Source of the DNA: Acidobacteriota bacterium
Lineage (GTDB): Bacteria; Acidobacteriota; Terriglobia; UBA7540
Length of the DNA stretch: 64,000 nt
Reading direction: 5' to 3'
NCBI GenBank assembly: GCA_021787735.1
Contig: JAJYLL010000001.1
Span: forward strand, 1 to 64,000
Positions 9,344 to 18,575 of this stretch are shown piece by piece. How positions within the stretch are numbered: position 1 is the stretch's first letter; each line of letters opens with the position of its first letter. The translations under genes were made by a program, and so were the position numbers. The notes under the pieces are model-generated. The model was given only the letters and a program-made list of their open reading frames with translations, searched no databases and was not told where the DNA came from.

Positions 9344-10878
9344 TTTTCACCTGCCTGCAAATTTGAACTGGTAGTGCCTGCCTGGCCGGTGCGGACTTCC
9401 AGGAGCGTCATGTTCCGTGGGACAAAGTATTTCCGCGCCGCGGCCTGAACCTCTTCTGCCGTAACGGACAGGAAGCGGATCGGCTCCGTGTAAATCGCCT
9501 GCGGGTTGTTGAGGACCACCGCATCGTAGCCCAGTTGTTCGGCCAGGTCCTTGGAGTCTTCCCGGTCAGCCGCAAGCTCGAAAAGCACTTGATCCTTGGC
9601 CTTCTCAAGGTCCTTCGGGGAGAGGGGTTTGTCCTGCAACCGCTTAAGAATTGCAGCAACGGCAGCTTCGCCCTCGGCCAACTTGTAGCCGCTGTTCATG
9701 ACGGCAAAAACAAAAAAGAGGTTGGGGTCCTCGCTGAAGTTAGCGGAGCTTTCTGCATCAAGCGCAATCTGTTTTTCATAGACCAGTTCGTGATAGATCC
9801 AGCCGCTGTCGCCGGCTGAGAGTATTCTTGACGCAAGGCGCAAAGGATAGGAGTCCGGCGTGCCGTCGGCTGGAATATGGAATGCCTCGATAAACGCCGG
9901 CAGTGCCACATCGCGCGTCATATTAACAATACGCTCGGACGTTTGCGGAGGCTCGGCGGGTATCGCGGGCGAGATCGGGCGCGTCCCGGCATCGAGCGGG
10001 CCGAAATACTTTTTGATGTCCCGTTCAGCCTCGTCGATGGAGAACTTGCCGGCAATCACGATTGTCGCGTTGTTGGGCACATAATAGGTGTTGTAGAAAT
10101 CCCGAATATCTTTAACCGTGGCACGGGCCACGTCCTCCGAATGGCCGATCGGCAGGTGACGATAGGGACTGACAGTGAAGGCGCTTGCGTAGAGAGTCGG
10201 AATCACGGATCCGTAGGGAGGATTTTCATACCGCCGCCGGCGTTCTTCTGCAACAACCCGCCTTTCGTTATCAAGGGCGCTCTGATTGATGTCCAGGTTG
10301 CGCATCCTGTCGGCTTCGAGCCACAGGGCCACCGGAAGGTTTGAGGTAGGCATGGTCTCCCAGTAAACGGTGGCGTCGGTTGTCGTGTAGGCGTTATCGA
10401 TTCCGCCCACGCGAACGATGTAATCGGAGAAATGCCTGCCGATGGTCCGCGTGCCGTCGAACATCATGTGTTCGAGCAAGTGGGCAAACCCTGTTTTGCC
10501 GGGTTGCTCGTTACGCGATCCGACGTGATACCAGACTTCCACGGTAATTACCGGTGCGTCACCGCGATTCACCAATACGGCGTGCAAACCGTTGGGCAGT
10601 TCAAGCGTGTGGATATCGAGCGGGGGCAGCGTGACGCCAGCCGAGGGCGCATAAGGAGCAAAGAACAACACCAGCACGAGGGTCGCGCTGATACGGGAAA
10701 TGACCTTAATGAGACGGCTCTTCAATCTGCCTCGATTGCAATTGCCCCGGCCACGAGCGGTCCAAATTCTAATTCCTGGTGCGGCGTATTTCCGCAATGA
10801 ACGACTTCCCTGCCTCGACTGCGATGGCTCCGCAGCCCTAACGCCGGAATTGGAGATGGCCAAACAAACCCCGGCCAT
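9340..10878 (-). CDS. M16-family zinc peptidase (HxxEH intact)
   Basis: ELPNGLHAVLVNRGDAP and TGFAHLLEHMMFDGT. Start uncertain; TTG at 10725 would place a signal peptide at the N-terminus. Confidence 0.85.
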   Translation of the reverse strand: MAGVCLAISNSGVRAAEPSQSRQGSRSLRKYAAPGIRIWTARGRGNCNRGRLKSRLIKVISRISATLVLVLFFAPYAPSAGVTLPPLDIHTLELPNGLHAVLVNRGDAPVITVEVWYHVGSRNEQPGKTGFAHLLEHMMFDGTRTIGRHFSDYIVRVGGIDNAYTTTDATVYWETMPTSNLPVALWLEADRMRNLDINQSALDNERRVVAEERRRRYENPPYGSVIPTLYASAFTVSPYRHLPIGHSEDVARATVKDIRDFYNTYYVPNNATIVIAGKFSIDEAERDIKKYFGPLDAGTRPISPAIPAEPPQTSERIVNMTRDVALPAFIEAFHIPADGTPDSYPLRLASRILSAGDSGWIYHELVYEKQIALDAESSANFSEDPNLFFVFAVMNSGYKLAEGEAAVAAILKRLQDKPLSPKDLEKAKDQVLFELAADREDSKDLAEQLGYDAVVLNNPQAIYTEPIRFLSVTAEEVQAAARKYFVPRNMTLLEVRTGQAGTTSSNLQAGEK

Positions 10879-10882
10879 TCAA

Positions 10883-12523
10883 TTAACCAATAAACTTCTG
10901 GGCAATGGGATAACGGCGCCCCATCCCAAAGGCCTTGGCCGTCACTTTGAGCGCGGGAGCGGCTTGCTGGCGCTTGTACTCGGCGCGCGTCACCCGACGC
11001 ATGACATCCTCAACCAGGGAGAGATCAATCTTATACTTTGCCGCAATGTCTTTGGCGCACAACCGCTCCTCGATGATGCTCTTCAGAATCACGTCCAGAG
11101 TTTCGTAGGGCGGCAACGTGTCCTGATCGGTCTGATTCGCCCTAAGTTCAGCGGATGGCGATTTCTCCAGACAGGAGCGCGGAATGCGGTCTTTCTCGCG
11201 GTTGAGGAAACGCGCCAGCTCATAGACCGTTGTCTTAGGAAGGTCGGCAATCACGGACAGTCCGCCAGCCATGTCCCCATAGAGCGTACAATAACCAACC
11301 GCAAGCTCCGACTTGTTGCCGGTGCTCAAAACCATTGCTCCCAGTTTGTTCGAAAGAGCCATTAGAATATTTCCGCGAATGCGAGCCTGAATATTCTCTT
11401 CCGTCACATCAGCCGTCCGACCTTTGAACGACGGTGCCAGAGTTTGAAGATAATTTTCGTAGATGGACGAAATGGGAATGACGCGGAAGTCGATCGTGAG
11501 ACGCTTGGCCAGTTCCTCGGCGTCGGTCAGGCTGTCGGATGATGAGAATGGACCCGGCATGGCGATGGCATGCACGTTTTGCGGACCAAGAGCGTCGGCC
11601 GCAAGCGTCGAAACTACGGCGGAATCAATCCCTCCGCTGAGTCCAACAATCGCTTCTTTAAAGCCACACTTTCGCATGTAATCGCGTGTGCCCAGAAGGA
11701 GGGCCGTATAAACGGCCTCGATTTCAGATGCGGGAGCTTCGTGAATATCAGCCGTGGTTCCCGAGGTGTCAAAAACGACCAGGTCTTCCTCAAATGATCT
11801 GGCACGCGCGATCAGAGTGCCGCCCGAGGCAAAAGCCATGCTTGAGCCGTCAAGGACAAGTTGGTCGTTGCCACCCACGTGGTTGACGTAGGCGACGGGC
11901 ATTTTCTGCTCCACCGCAATGGTCCGCAGCATGTCGTAGCGGAGCTGAATTTTTTCCATGTTGTAAGGAGAAGAAGCGATGTTCAGCAATATCTTGGCTC
12001 CCGCCTGCTTGATCTCCTCTACCGGATCGCGCGAGTAGAGCCGCTTGCGCCAAAAGTTCTTGTCGTTCCAGATGTCCTCGCAAATCGTGACTCCGATCCG
12101 TACGCCCTCGAGATCAAAAATCCCGATCGCGCTTCCGGGTTCAAAGTAACGCGATTCATCGAACACATCGTAGAACGGCAGTAGGATTTTGACATAGTCG
12201 AGCAATACCTTGCCGCGATAGACAATCGCCGCAGCATTGGATACACCCTTGCCTGTCTGGGCTCGTGAGGCGCGAACATAGCCGATCAGAGCAGGAACCT
12301 CCGGCAGAAGGTGACTCAGGCGTGAAAGTTCAGCCTCCGAACGCTCAATAAAGTCCTGCCTTTCGACAAGATCCCGCGGCGGGTATCCGCAAACAGCCAT
12401 TTCCGGAAAGATCACTAGGTCGGCCTTGCGATCTAAGGCCATCCTGGCGTATTGCAGGATTTTCGCAACATTTCCTTCAAAGTCTCCAACTGTTGTATTG
12501 ATTTGCGCCAGCGCGATTTTCAT
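10883..12523 (-). CDS. nadE: glutamine-dependent NAD+ synthase
   Basis: 546 aa; N-terminal nitrilase domain (VTICEDIW) and C-terminal NAD synthase (VGLSGGIDSAVV, LSTGNKSELAVGY). Confidence 0.92.
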   Translation of the reverse strand: MKIALAQINTTVGDFEGNVAKILQYARMALDRKADLVIFPEMAVCGYPPRDLVERQDFIERSEAELSRLSHLLPEVPALIGYVRASRAQTGKGVSNAAAIVYRGKVLLDYVKILLPFYDVFDESRYFEPGSAIGIFDLEGVRIGVTICEDIWNDKNFWRKRLYSRDPVEEIKQAGAKILLNIASSPYNMEKIQLRYDMLRTIAVEQKMPVAYVNHVGGNDQLVLDGSSMAFASGGTLIARARSFEEDLVVFDTSGTTADIHEAPASEIEAVYTALLLGTRDYMRKCGFKEAIVGLSGGIDSAVVSTLAADALGPQNVHAIAMPGPFSSSDSLTDAEELAKRLTIDFRVIPISSIYENYLQTLAPSFKGRTADVTEENIQARIRGNILMALSNKLGAMVLSTGNKSELAVGYCTLYGDMAGGLSVIADLPKTTVYELARFLNREKDRIPRSCLEKSPSAELRANQTDQDTLPPYETLDVILKSIIEERLCAKDIAAKYKIDLSLVEDVMRRVTRAEYKRQQAAPALKVTAKAFGMGRRYPIAQKFIG

Positions 12524-12595
12524 AACTCAAGTGCGAAAGCCAGAACCCCTCTCTGATGAATAAAACTCCAATTATACTGAAGCTGGCGCACGGAA

Positions 12596-13177
12596 TCAGC
12601 TTCCCGCCGCCGAAAACGGTTTTCGGGCCACCAGCGACGCTACTCCTCGCCCTGTCCAGGCTTCGTGATAGAAGATGATTTCCCAGTCCCCGAACGCGTC
12701 CCGCAATTCGTTCCGTCCGAGCAGGTGCGCGGGGTTCAGCGGCTTGCGTCCATACTTCAAGTGTTCGATGGTGTAGGTTTCGTAGACCAACAGTCCTCCT
12801 GGCCGGAGAGTTGCGCGAAGGGTGGGGTACAATTGCGGGTCGCGATATTTGAAGCAGATTACAACTGAGAACGTGTTGCGCGGCAGGGAGAATCGAGTCA
12901 AATCCACTTGAACAAAAGAGACCGTCAGGTTTGATCGTGCTGCGGCTTCCCTGCCCGCCGCCAGTGCTTTCATTGAGAGATCAAATCCCGTTGAAATCAG
13001 GCCGCGCTGAGCCATGTACAGTGTGTTTTGGCCGTAACCGCATGCTACATCCAGCGCCAGCCCGCTCTGCGGAAGGTGCTTTTCAAAGCGAACAAGCAAT
13101 GGGCTTGGCTGCGGGGCCACACACGTATCGCCTCGTTCCTGATGCGAGACGGTTCCTGATGTGGGGAAGAAAGACAT
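12596..13177 (-). CDS. class I SAM-dependent methyltransferase
   Basis: ALDVACGYGQNTLYMAQRG motif I; 193 aa. Confidence 0.75.
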   Translation of the reverse strand: MSFFPTSGTVSHQERGDTCVAPQPSPLLVRFEKHLPQSGLALDVACGYGQNTLYMAQRGLISTGFDLSMKALAAGREAAARSNLTVSFVQVDLTRFSLPRNTFSVVICFKYRDPQLYPTLRATLRPGGLLVYETYTIEHLKYGRKPLNPAHLLGRNELRDAFGDWEIIFYHEAWTGRGVASLVARKPFSAAGS

Positions 13178-13230
13178 GGGGAGCGACGCGCCCGGCTCGT
13201 ATAGAGACAGGCGCCCGCTGAAAGTTTTAG

Positions 13231-13557
13231 TTATGTGCTAAAGGAGCTTCCGCATCCGCAAGTCGTTTTCACGTTGGGGTTATCGAACTTGAAGCCCGAT
13301 CCTTCCAGGCTTTCGACAAAGTCGATCTTGGTCCCATTCAGATACATCAGGGAAGCCTGATCAACAAAAACCTTCAGCCCGTCAAACTCATAGACCTTGT
13401 CGACCGCGTTGGTCTGGGTCTCAAAGTTCATCTGGTATGAAAACCCGGAACAGCCTCCACCCACAACGGAGACTCGAAGTCCCGCAGGCGTCGGTGCCTG
13501 TTGCGCAAGAATTTCCTTCACCTTGTCGACTGCGTGCGGCGTCAGTTCAATAGCCAT
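13231..13557 (-). CDS. iron-sulfur cluster insertion / A-type carrier protein (ErpA/IscA family)
   Basis: GGGCSGFSYQM and TTCGCGSSF conserved cysteines; ATG at 13557 with SD in gagtggataatggc context. Confidence 0.88.
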   Translation of the reverse strand: MAIELTPHAVDKVKEILAQQAPTPAGLRVSVVGGGCSGFSYQMNFETQTNAVDKVYEFDGLKVFVDQASLMYLNGTKIDFVESLEGSGFKFDNPNVKTTCGCGSSFST

Positions 13558-13800
13558 TATCCACTCCTTTGGCTTGTCGAATATTGAATCTCGGATTAAC
13601 AACTCACTCTTAATTAACCTAGCAAAGCAACCGCCAAAAATCAAGTTCCTGTCGCTGCGGAAGGCATGAGGAGGTGGACTCATAGCTCCTTAGCGGCGAT
13701 AATAGAGTCTTGCAGATGCCGCGGTGTGTCGTGACACAAAATGGGGCGTATATCCGAGTAGCTTGTCGAGAATCCTGGAAGGTGGCCATGGGCAGGCCGC

Positions 13801-14871
13801 ATGAGCAACCCTGCGAGGAGTTTGATGCCGCTGCTTGCAAGGCATTGTGATCATTTCGTGTTCCGGGGGTATGTGTTGAAAGTTATGCGACAGTCATTCT
13901 TACGGGCCGTCTACTACAGCATGGTTCTTGCTTTGGTGTTCTTTTTGGCCGCGCCACTATACGCCCAGTATGCCGGGCAGGATGCGCTGGCTGCCTTTCC
14001 CGCTGACACGCAGCAAATGGCATATACGAATCTGGCAACGCTTCGCGCCGTTCCACAATATCCCTTGATTGAAGACCATCTGTTGAGCCCGCAGCTGCGC
14101 AATCTTGAAACGCTATTGAGAGCGGCTGGCGTTGACCCTGATAAGGATGTTAACGAACTTGTTCTTGGCTGGCGGGGACAGGCGCAGGACACCACTCGTT
14201 TTTTTGGACTGGCCGAAGGTTCTTTTGACCCTGACCGGATCCACGATTTTTTTGCCAACAATCGGATGATGATTCAACGGTACGGCGGCTACGACTTATA
14301 CGCGTTTGGTTCCGGCTCCGCCCGGACTGACATGTTCTTCACGTTTATTGACAGTTCCACCGCAGAATTCGGACGCCTGGATGACCTCAAAGCTTTGCTT
14401 GACGTTCGCAATGCCGGGAAGCCCGCGCTCAGCTCCAATGAAGACTTTCGCCGCTGGGAGGGCGACTTGGACGGCATTTCCCCGCAATGGGGGATCTGCA
14501 CGGGCCAAGCCGCAGCCAATCAGGCGATTCCATGGCTGACTCAGGGCAAGAAAATTCAGGTGGACCCCAGCGCGCTGTTCGGGGCAGTCAAGGCGGTGCT
14601 TTATCGCGTGGACTGGGGCAGCCAGGTGATGGCACATCTTTCGATCCACTGCCAGAACGCGGAAGCGGCAAACGGATTCAGCCAGCTTCTAACTCTGTTA
14701 CGCAGTGCTCCGCCGGCAATGACCAAGAATATATCACCTGCGCTTTCGCAGGTCCTGCAGAACCTGAATGTCCAGGTGGACGGTTCAAAATTGACGCTGG
14801 TTGCCTCGACATCCATCAACGAACTCACGCAACTTCTAAATGCCCCGGAGTCAACCCCGGGCCAGCAGTAA
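13801..14871 (+). CDS. secreted hypothetical protein
   Basis: Up to 356 aa with hydrophobic signal (SMVLALVFFLAAPLYAQ); start may be internal (e.g. ATG about 13885). Confidence 0.6.
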   Translation: MSNPARSLMPLLARHCDHFVFRGYVLKVMRQSFLRAVYYSMVLALVFFLAAPLYAQYAGQDALAAFPADTQQMAYTNLATLRAVPQYPLIEDHLLSPQLRNLETLLRAAGVDPDKDVNELVLGWRGQAQDTTRFFGLAEGSFDPDRIHDFFANNRMMIQRYGGYDLYAFGSGSARTDMFFTFIDSSTAEFGRLDDLKALLDVRNAGKPALSSNEDFRRWEGDLDGISPQWGICTGQAAANQAIPWLTQGKKIQVDPSALFGAVKAVLYRVDWGSQVMAHLSIHCQNAEAANGFSQLLTLLRSAPPAMTKNISPALSQVLQNLNVQVDGSKLTLVASTSINELTQLLNAPESTPGQQ

Positions 14872-14916
14872 TTTCTTTGCACTAAATTCAAACATGAAGT
14901 TCCCGAAGGGAAAAAT

Positions 14917-15918
14917 ATGAATACTAAAGTGACCCTCATTCCCGGGGACGGTATCGGTCCCGAAGTTTCCAAAGCCACCTTGCGATTGCTTGAAGCCGCA
15001 GGAGCCCAAATCGACTGGATTGAAATGGACGCCACTCCCGTGGTGGGCAGGCGCAAGGGCGAAACCGAAATGAACCCCATTGTGGAATCCATCCGCAAGA
15101 CACATGTGGCCCTGAAAGGCCCGATTACGACGCCTGTCGGCACCGGCCACCGGAGCATCAATGTGGCCCTGCGCAAGGCGCTTGATCTCTATGCCAACCT
15201 GCGGCCGGTAACGCACCTGCCCGGCATCAAAACCCCGTTTGAACAGGTTGACCTGGTGATCGTTCGCGAGAATACCGAAGACCTCTACGCAGGCCTCGAG
15301 CACGAAGTTACCCCCGGCGTAGTAGAAAGCCTGAAGGTCATCACCGAGTACGCCTCCAAGCGCATTGCCCATTTTGCGTTTGATTACGCACGCCGCATGG
15401 GCCGCAAGAAAGTCACGGCCATCCATAAGGCCAACATCATGAAGCTCTCTGACGGCCTGTTTCTGCACTCCATTCGCGAAGTGGCACGCGAGTATCCGGA
15501 AATTGAATTGAATGATTACATCATTGACAACTGCTGCATGCAGCTTGTGATGCGCCCGGAAAGGTTTGATGTCTTGCTGCTCGAAAATCTGTATGGCGAT
15601 ATTGTTTCCGACTTGTGCGCAGGACTGGTGGGCGGACTGGGGCTGGTTCCCGGAGCCAACATCGGCACGGATTGTTCACTGTTTGAAGCCGTCCACGGCA
15701 GCGCCCCCGACATCGCCGGCAAACACCTGGCCAACCCTACGGCCATGATGCTCTCGGCAATCCTGATGATGCGCTACATCGGACAGACTGCGGTTGCGAA
15801 CCGCGCGGAACGCGCCATCCACAAAGTTTACAGCCAAGGAAAATACCTCACGCACGATGTCGGCGGCAAAGCCACCACCGAAGAATTCACCACCGCCGTG
15901 GTCGGCGCGCTGGAATAG
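14917..15918 (+). CDS. isocitrate/isopropylmalate dehydrogenase family (NAD-type isocitrate dehydrogenase)
   Basis: TLIPGDGIGPEVS, VRENTEDLYAG, NLYGDIVSDLCAGLVGG, HGSAPDIAGK; 333 aa. Confidence 0.85.
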   Translation: MNTKVTLIPGDGIGPEVSKATLRLLEAAGAQIDWIEMDATPVVGRRKGETEMNPIVESIRKTHVALKGPITTPVGTGHRSINVALRKALDLYANLRPVTHLPGIKTPFEQVDLVIVRENTEDLYAGLEHEVTPGVVESLKVITEYASKRIAHFAFDYARRMGRKKVTAIHKANIMKLSDGLFLHSIREVAREYPEIELNDYIIDNCCMQLVMRPERFDVLLLENLYGDIVSDLCAGLVGGLGLVPGANIGTDCSLFEAVHGSAPDIAGKHLANPTAMMLSAILMMRYIGQTAVANRAERAIHKVYSQGKYLTHDVGGKATTEEFTTAVVGALE

Positions 15919-15947
15919 CTGGTGTCTAGCGACCCAGTTCCCCAGCG

Positions 15948-16466
15948 CTACTCACACTGGTACATATCGTTATCGTAGCTTCCCATTCCCGAGCAGCAGT
16001 CGCTTTGGCTCCACGCGTAGTCACCGTAGCCCACGCAACCCACGCACTCGTCCACGCCCGGCGTAATATCGCACGCCATGCCTAAGCAACAGGCTGAGTC
16101 GTTCGTACACTGCATGGTGAAATCACTGCAGCAGTTCGAATCGTCGGTAACGACCCCGTCGTCATATGTCTGGGTGCCGCAGTCCGAAGAAGTACAAGGA
16201 GGAGAGGCCGCACCGCCGCAGTCCACAGATGCAGTTTCAACACTCATGTAGCCTGGAGAGCTGTCCAGAATGCCTGTGTACTCATTGTAGGATTCGCCAG
16301 GCCCACCTGCGCAGCAATTGGAGCAAGGGAACTCCTGTATGTAATCAATTTGCCTCTTGCAGACGTTGTTCGGATATTGGGCCTGGACGTCCGGTAACGG
16401 GGGTGGAAGTAGACTCACGCCTGCGAGAAACAGCACGATTGTTAGAAACCTTGCGTTCGCTCTCAT
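15948..16466 (-). CDS. cysteine-rich secreted hypothetical protein
   Basis: 172 aa; signal peptide (FLTIVLFLAGVSLLPPPLPDVQA) then 18 cysteines including four CC pairs; GGAGG SD upstream of ATG at 16466. Confidence 0.7.
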   Translation of the reverse strand: MRANARFLTIVLFLAGVSLLPPPLPDVQAQYPNNVCKRQIDYIQEFPCSNCCAGGPGESYNEYTGILDSSPGYMSVETASVDCGGAASPPCTSSDCGTQTYDDGVVTDDSNCCSDFTMQCTNDSACCLGMACDITPGVDECVGCVGYGDYAWSQSDCCSGMGSYDNDMYQCE

Positions 16467-16496
16467 GGGAACCTCCGTCGAGTGCCAGGTAGCGCC

Positions 16497-17300
16497 TCAG
16501 GGCTGTAGGCCACGCCTCCAGTAACGGCGTGGGTCGCCTGGAAAAAAATTGGATGGCATGTGGTTGACGCCTCCTGGGTGCGCGGGGTCGGGCACGACGT
16601 AGCCGCCTCCACCCCAGCGCATCCCGTCCTCGAAGTAGCACGTGCCAACCTCAACTTTCAACTTCGTGACCATCATGAGTGGCATGGCGTTCTCAACTAA
16701 CGACCTGATTCTGCCCATGTATCCGCTGAGGTGGACTGCGATTACCTGACCGGGTTGAAGATTAAGCGGCTTCATGGTTGCAGGAATTTGAAGCGGCTTG
16801 CCGCTCCTTGTCCGGATGATGGGAAGGTCCGCGTCGGGAATGCGGCCTAGCGAGATGGGCAGGAGTGCCATCGGCTGGCCTGGAGACCCGTTCCCGGTTT
16901 CGGGAAACCAGATATCGATGCCCGCCCACGCGATCGGCTTGTCGGTAATGTTCTTGATGTAAAGGGTCGTGTTGGCAATCCAGTCGTTACCCTCCTGGAA
17001 GGGCCTGGCATTGACAATGAGATTTGGAGTCGAGCGCAGCAGGGGGGCGGAAATCGGCCAAATCACCATCTGCTTTTCGCCTACGGTTACTTTCGTTATG
17101 AAAATCGCTGAGTAGAGATAGCCGGTCATGACCGTCAGGGTCTTGTACCCAACGTCGACAGCATGGTCAGGCTCGGCCCGCACGATAACAGGGTTGACGG
17201 CGCCCACGGCCCGTTTTCCACTTAATGCGGGCGTATAGAGCGCGACGCTGGCTACGATAACGACAACAGCAACAAAGGTAATATTGAATGCCTTTTTCAT
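16497..17300 (-). CDS. secreted or membrane-anchored hypothetical protein
   Basis: From internal ATG at 17300: MKKAFNITFVAVVVIVASVALYTPALS signal/anchor, then beta-rich sequence with no family I recognise. Confidence 0.6.
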   Translation of the reverse strand: MKKAFNITFVAVVVIVASVALYTPALSGKRAVGAVNPVIVRAEPDHAVDVGYKTLTVMTGYLYSAIFITKVTVGEKQMVIWPISAPLLRSTPNLIVNARPFQEGNDWIANTTLYIKNITDKPIAWAGIDIWFPETGNGSPGQPMALLPISLGRIPDADLPIIRTRSGKPLQIPATMKPLNLQPGQVIAVHLSGYMGRIRSLVENAMPLMMVTKLKVEVGTCYFEDGMRWGGGGYVVPDPAHPGGVNHMPSNFFPGDPRRYWRRGLQP

Positions 17301-17349
17301 AATTTGATCTCCGTCCGCCATCGAATCGTCTGTGCCTCCAAGCCAGCAG

Positions 17350-17919
17350 TCACGGCTGCCTTGCAAGAGTTCGGAGCAAGGGCAGAAGTCTGGCTGCAGA
17401 GTGTGCGTCGGTGATGATGGCCAGGACTTTCTCCTGCTGGTTCTGCTGAAGCTTCCCAACCCAGACGTTGGTCACGATTCCCCCACTGTCGACGAGGAGC
17501 ATGGTGGGCGTACCTCGGACACCAATCCTATTTAGGTCGGCCCGCTCTATCTGATCCACGCGCACGCCCTCACTCATGAGATATCTTTGCGCTTCGTCAA
17601 CCGGCTGGGGGAATACAGCCACGATCTTCACGTTCTTACCTGCTTGCGCGACCAGCGTGCGGAAAAACGGCGCGCTTGCTGTGCAGAAGTGACATTGAGT
17701 TGATAGAGCCAGGACAAGAGTGCGACCGTTCTTCTGCCAATCCACTCCATCGACGAGGCCTTTCATGCCTGTGCCGAGGGCTATTGAAGGGGCAAGTAGG
17801 CTTGGCCGGTGTGGCGCAGCGGGAAGAAGATAAACCTTTACAAGAACCACCGAAAGCAGCAGAGCGGCCATGATCGTGGCCGCATTCGCGGCCGTTTCAA
17901 GCTTGCCACGGATATTCAT
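17350..17919 (-). CDS. membrane-anchored thioredoxin-like (TlpA/redoxin-type) protein
   Basis: N-terminal TM (AATIMAALLLSVVLVKVYLL), CxxC in LALSTQCHFCTASAPFF, cis-Pro region RGTPTMLLVDSGG. Confidence 0.72.
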   Translation of the reverse strand: MNIRGKLETAANAATIMAALLLSVVLVKVYLLPAAPHRPSLLAPSIALGTGMKGLVDGVDWQKNGRTLVLALSTQCHFCTASAPFFRTLVAQAGKNVKIVAVFPQPVDEAQRYLMSEGVRVDQIERADLNRIGVRGTPTMLLVDSGGIVTNVWVGKLQQNQQEKVLAIITDAHSAARLLPLLRTLARQP

Positions 17920-18009
17920 TTAAACCTCCGCGCAGCGACGGGCAGGATGAGCGCTGCTTGAAAGCAAACTAATCCGTCACGCGAACCGAGTCAATCTGGT
18001 TCCGTTTCC

Positions 18010-18453
18010 TTAATGTGCTATTTGTTGCCTTGATGTGCTACGGCGGTATTCAGAGGGCGTTATACCGAACCGGCGCTTGAACTCCCGAGTGAGGTTTGAC
18101 GTACCAGCATAGCCGCACTGCGCGGAAACTTCCTTAATGCGCATGCAGGGGTCTGCCAAGAGTTGCTGGGCCGCTGAGAGCCGGACCCACCGGAGGTAGG
18201 TCTTAAACGTTGTCCCTGTCTGAGCTTTGAACAGGTGCTCGAAGCGAGACCGGCTGAGGCCAACTCGTGATGCGGTAGCCGAAGCGTTCACCCTCGCCCG
18301 CAGGCTGGTTCCAATCAGTCCGAGCGCGGCCCTTATCCTCGTGTCCGTAACTCCCTTAAAGTCGACACCGGCCCCGGCTATGCCCATACTGCTATTAGCG
18401 AAGTCCCTTCGGTGCGGATCAGCGGAAGAAATCCCTTGGCTCGGCATGGCCAA
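18010..18453 (-). CDS. AraC-family transcriptional regulator (short, mostly HTH domain)
   Basis: VNASATASRVGLSRSRFEHLFKAQTGTTFKTYLRWVRL...EVSAQCGYAGTSNLTREFKRRFGITPSEYRRS. Confidence 0.82.
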   Translation of the reverse strand: MAMPSQGISSADPHRRDFANSSMGIAGAGVDFKGVTDTRIRAALGLIGTSLRARVNASATASRVGLSRSRFEHLFKAQTGTTFKTYLRWVRLSAAQQLLADPCMRIKEVSAQCGYAGTSNLTREFKRRFGITPSEYRRSTSRQQIAH

Positions 18454-18575
18454 CCCTTAGTGGCAGGAACTATCGGGTAAATCTAATAGAAAGTCTAATA
18501 TCCTATGGAGCAATGCCTTGTCAAGAACAACATTGGGTGCCTTTTGAAGCGAAACGAAATTCCAGAGGTCCCGTT

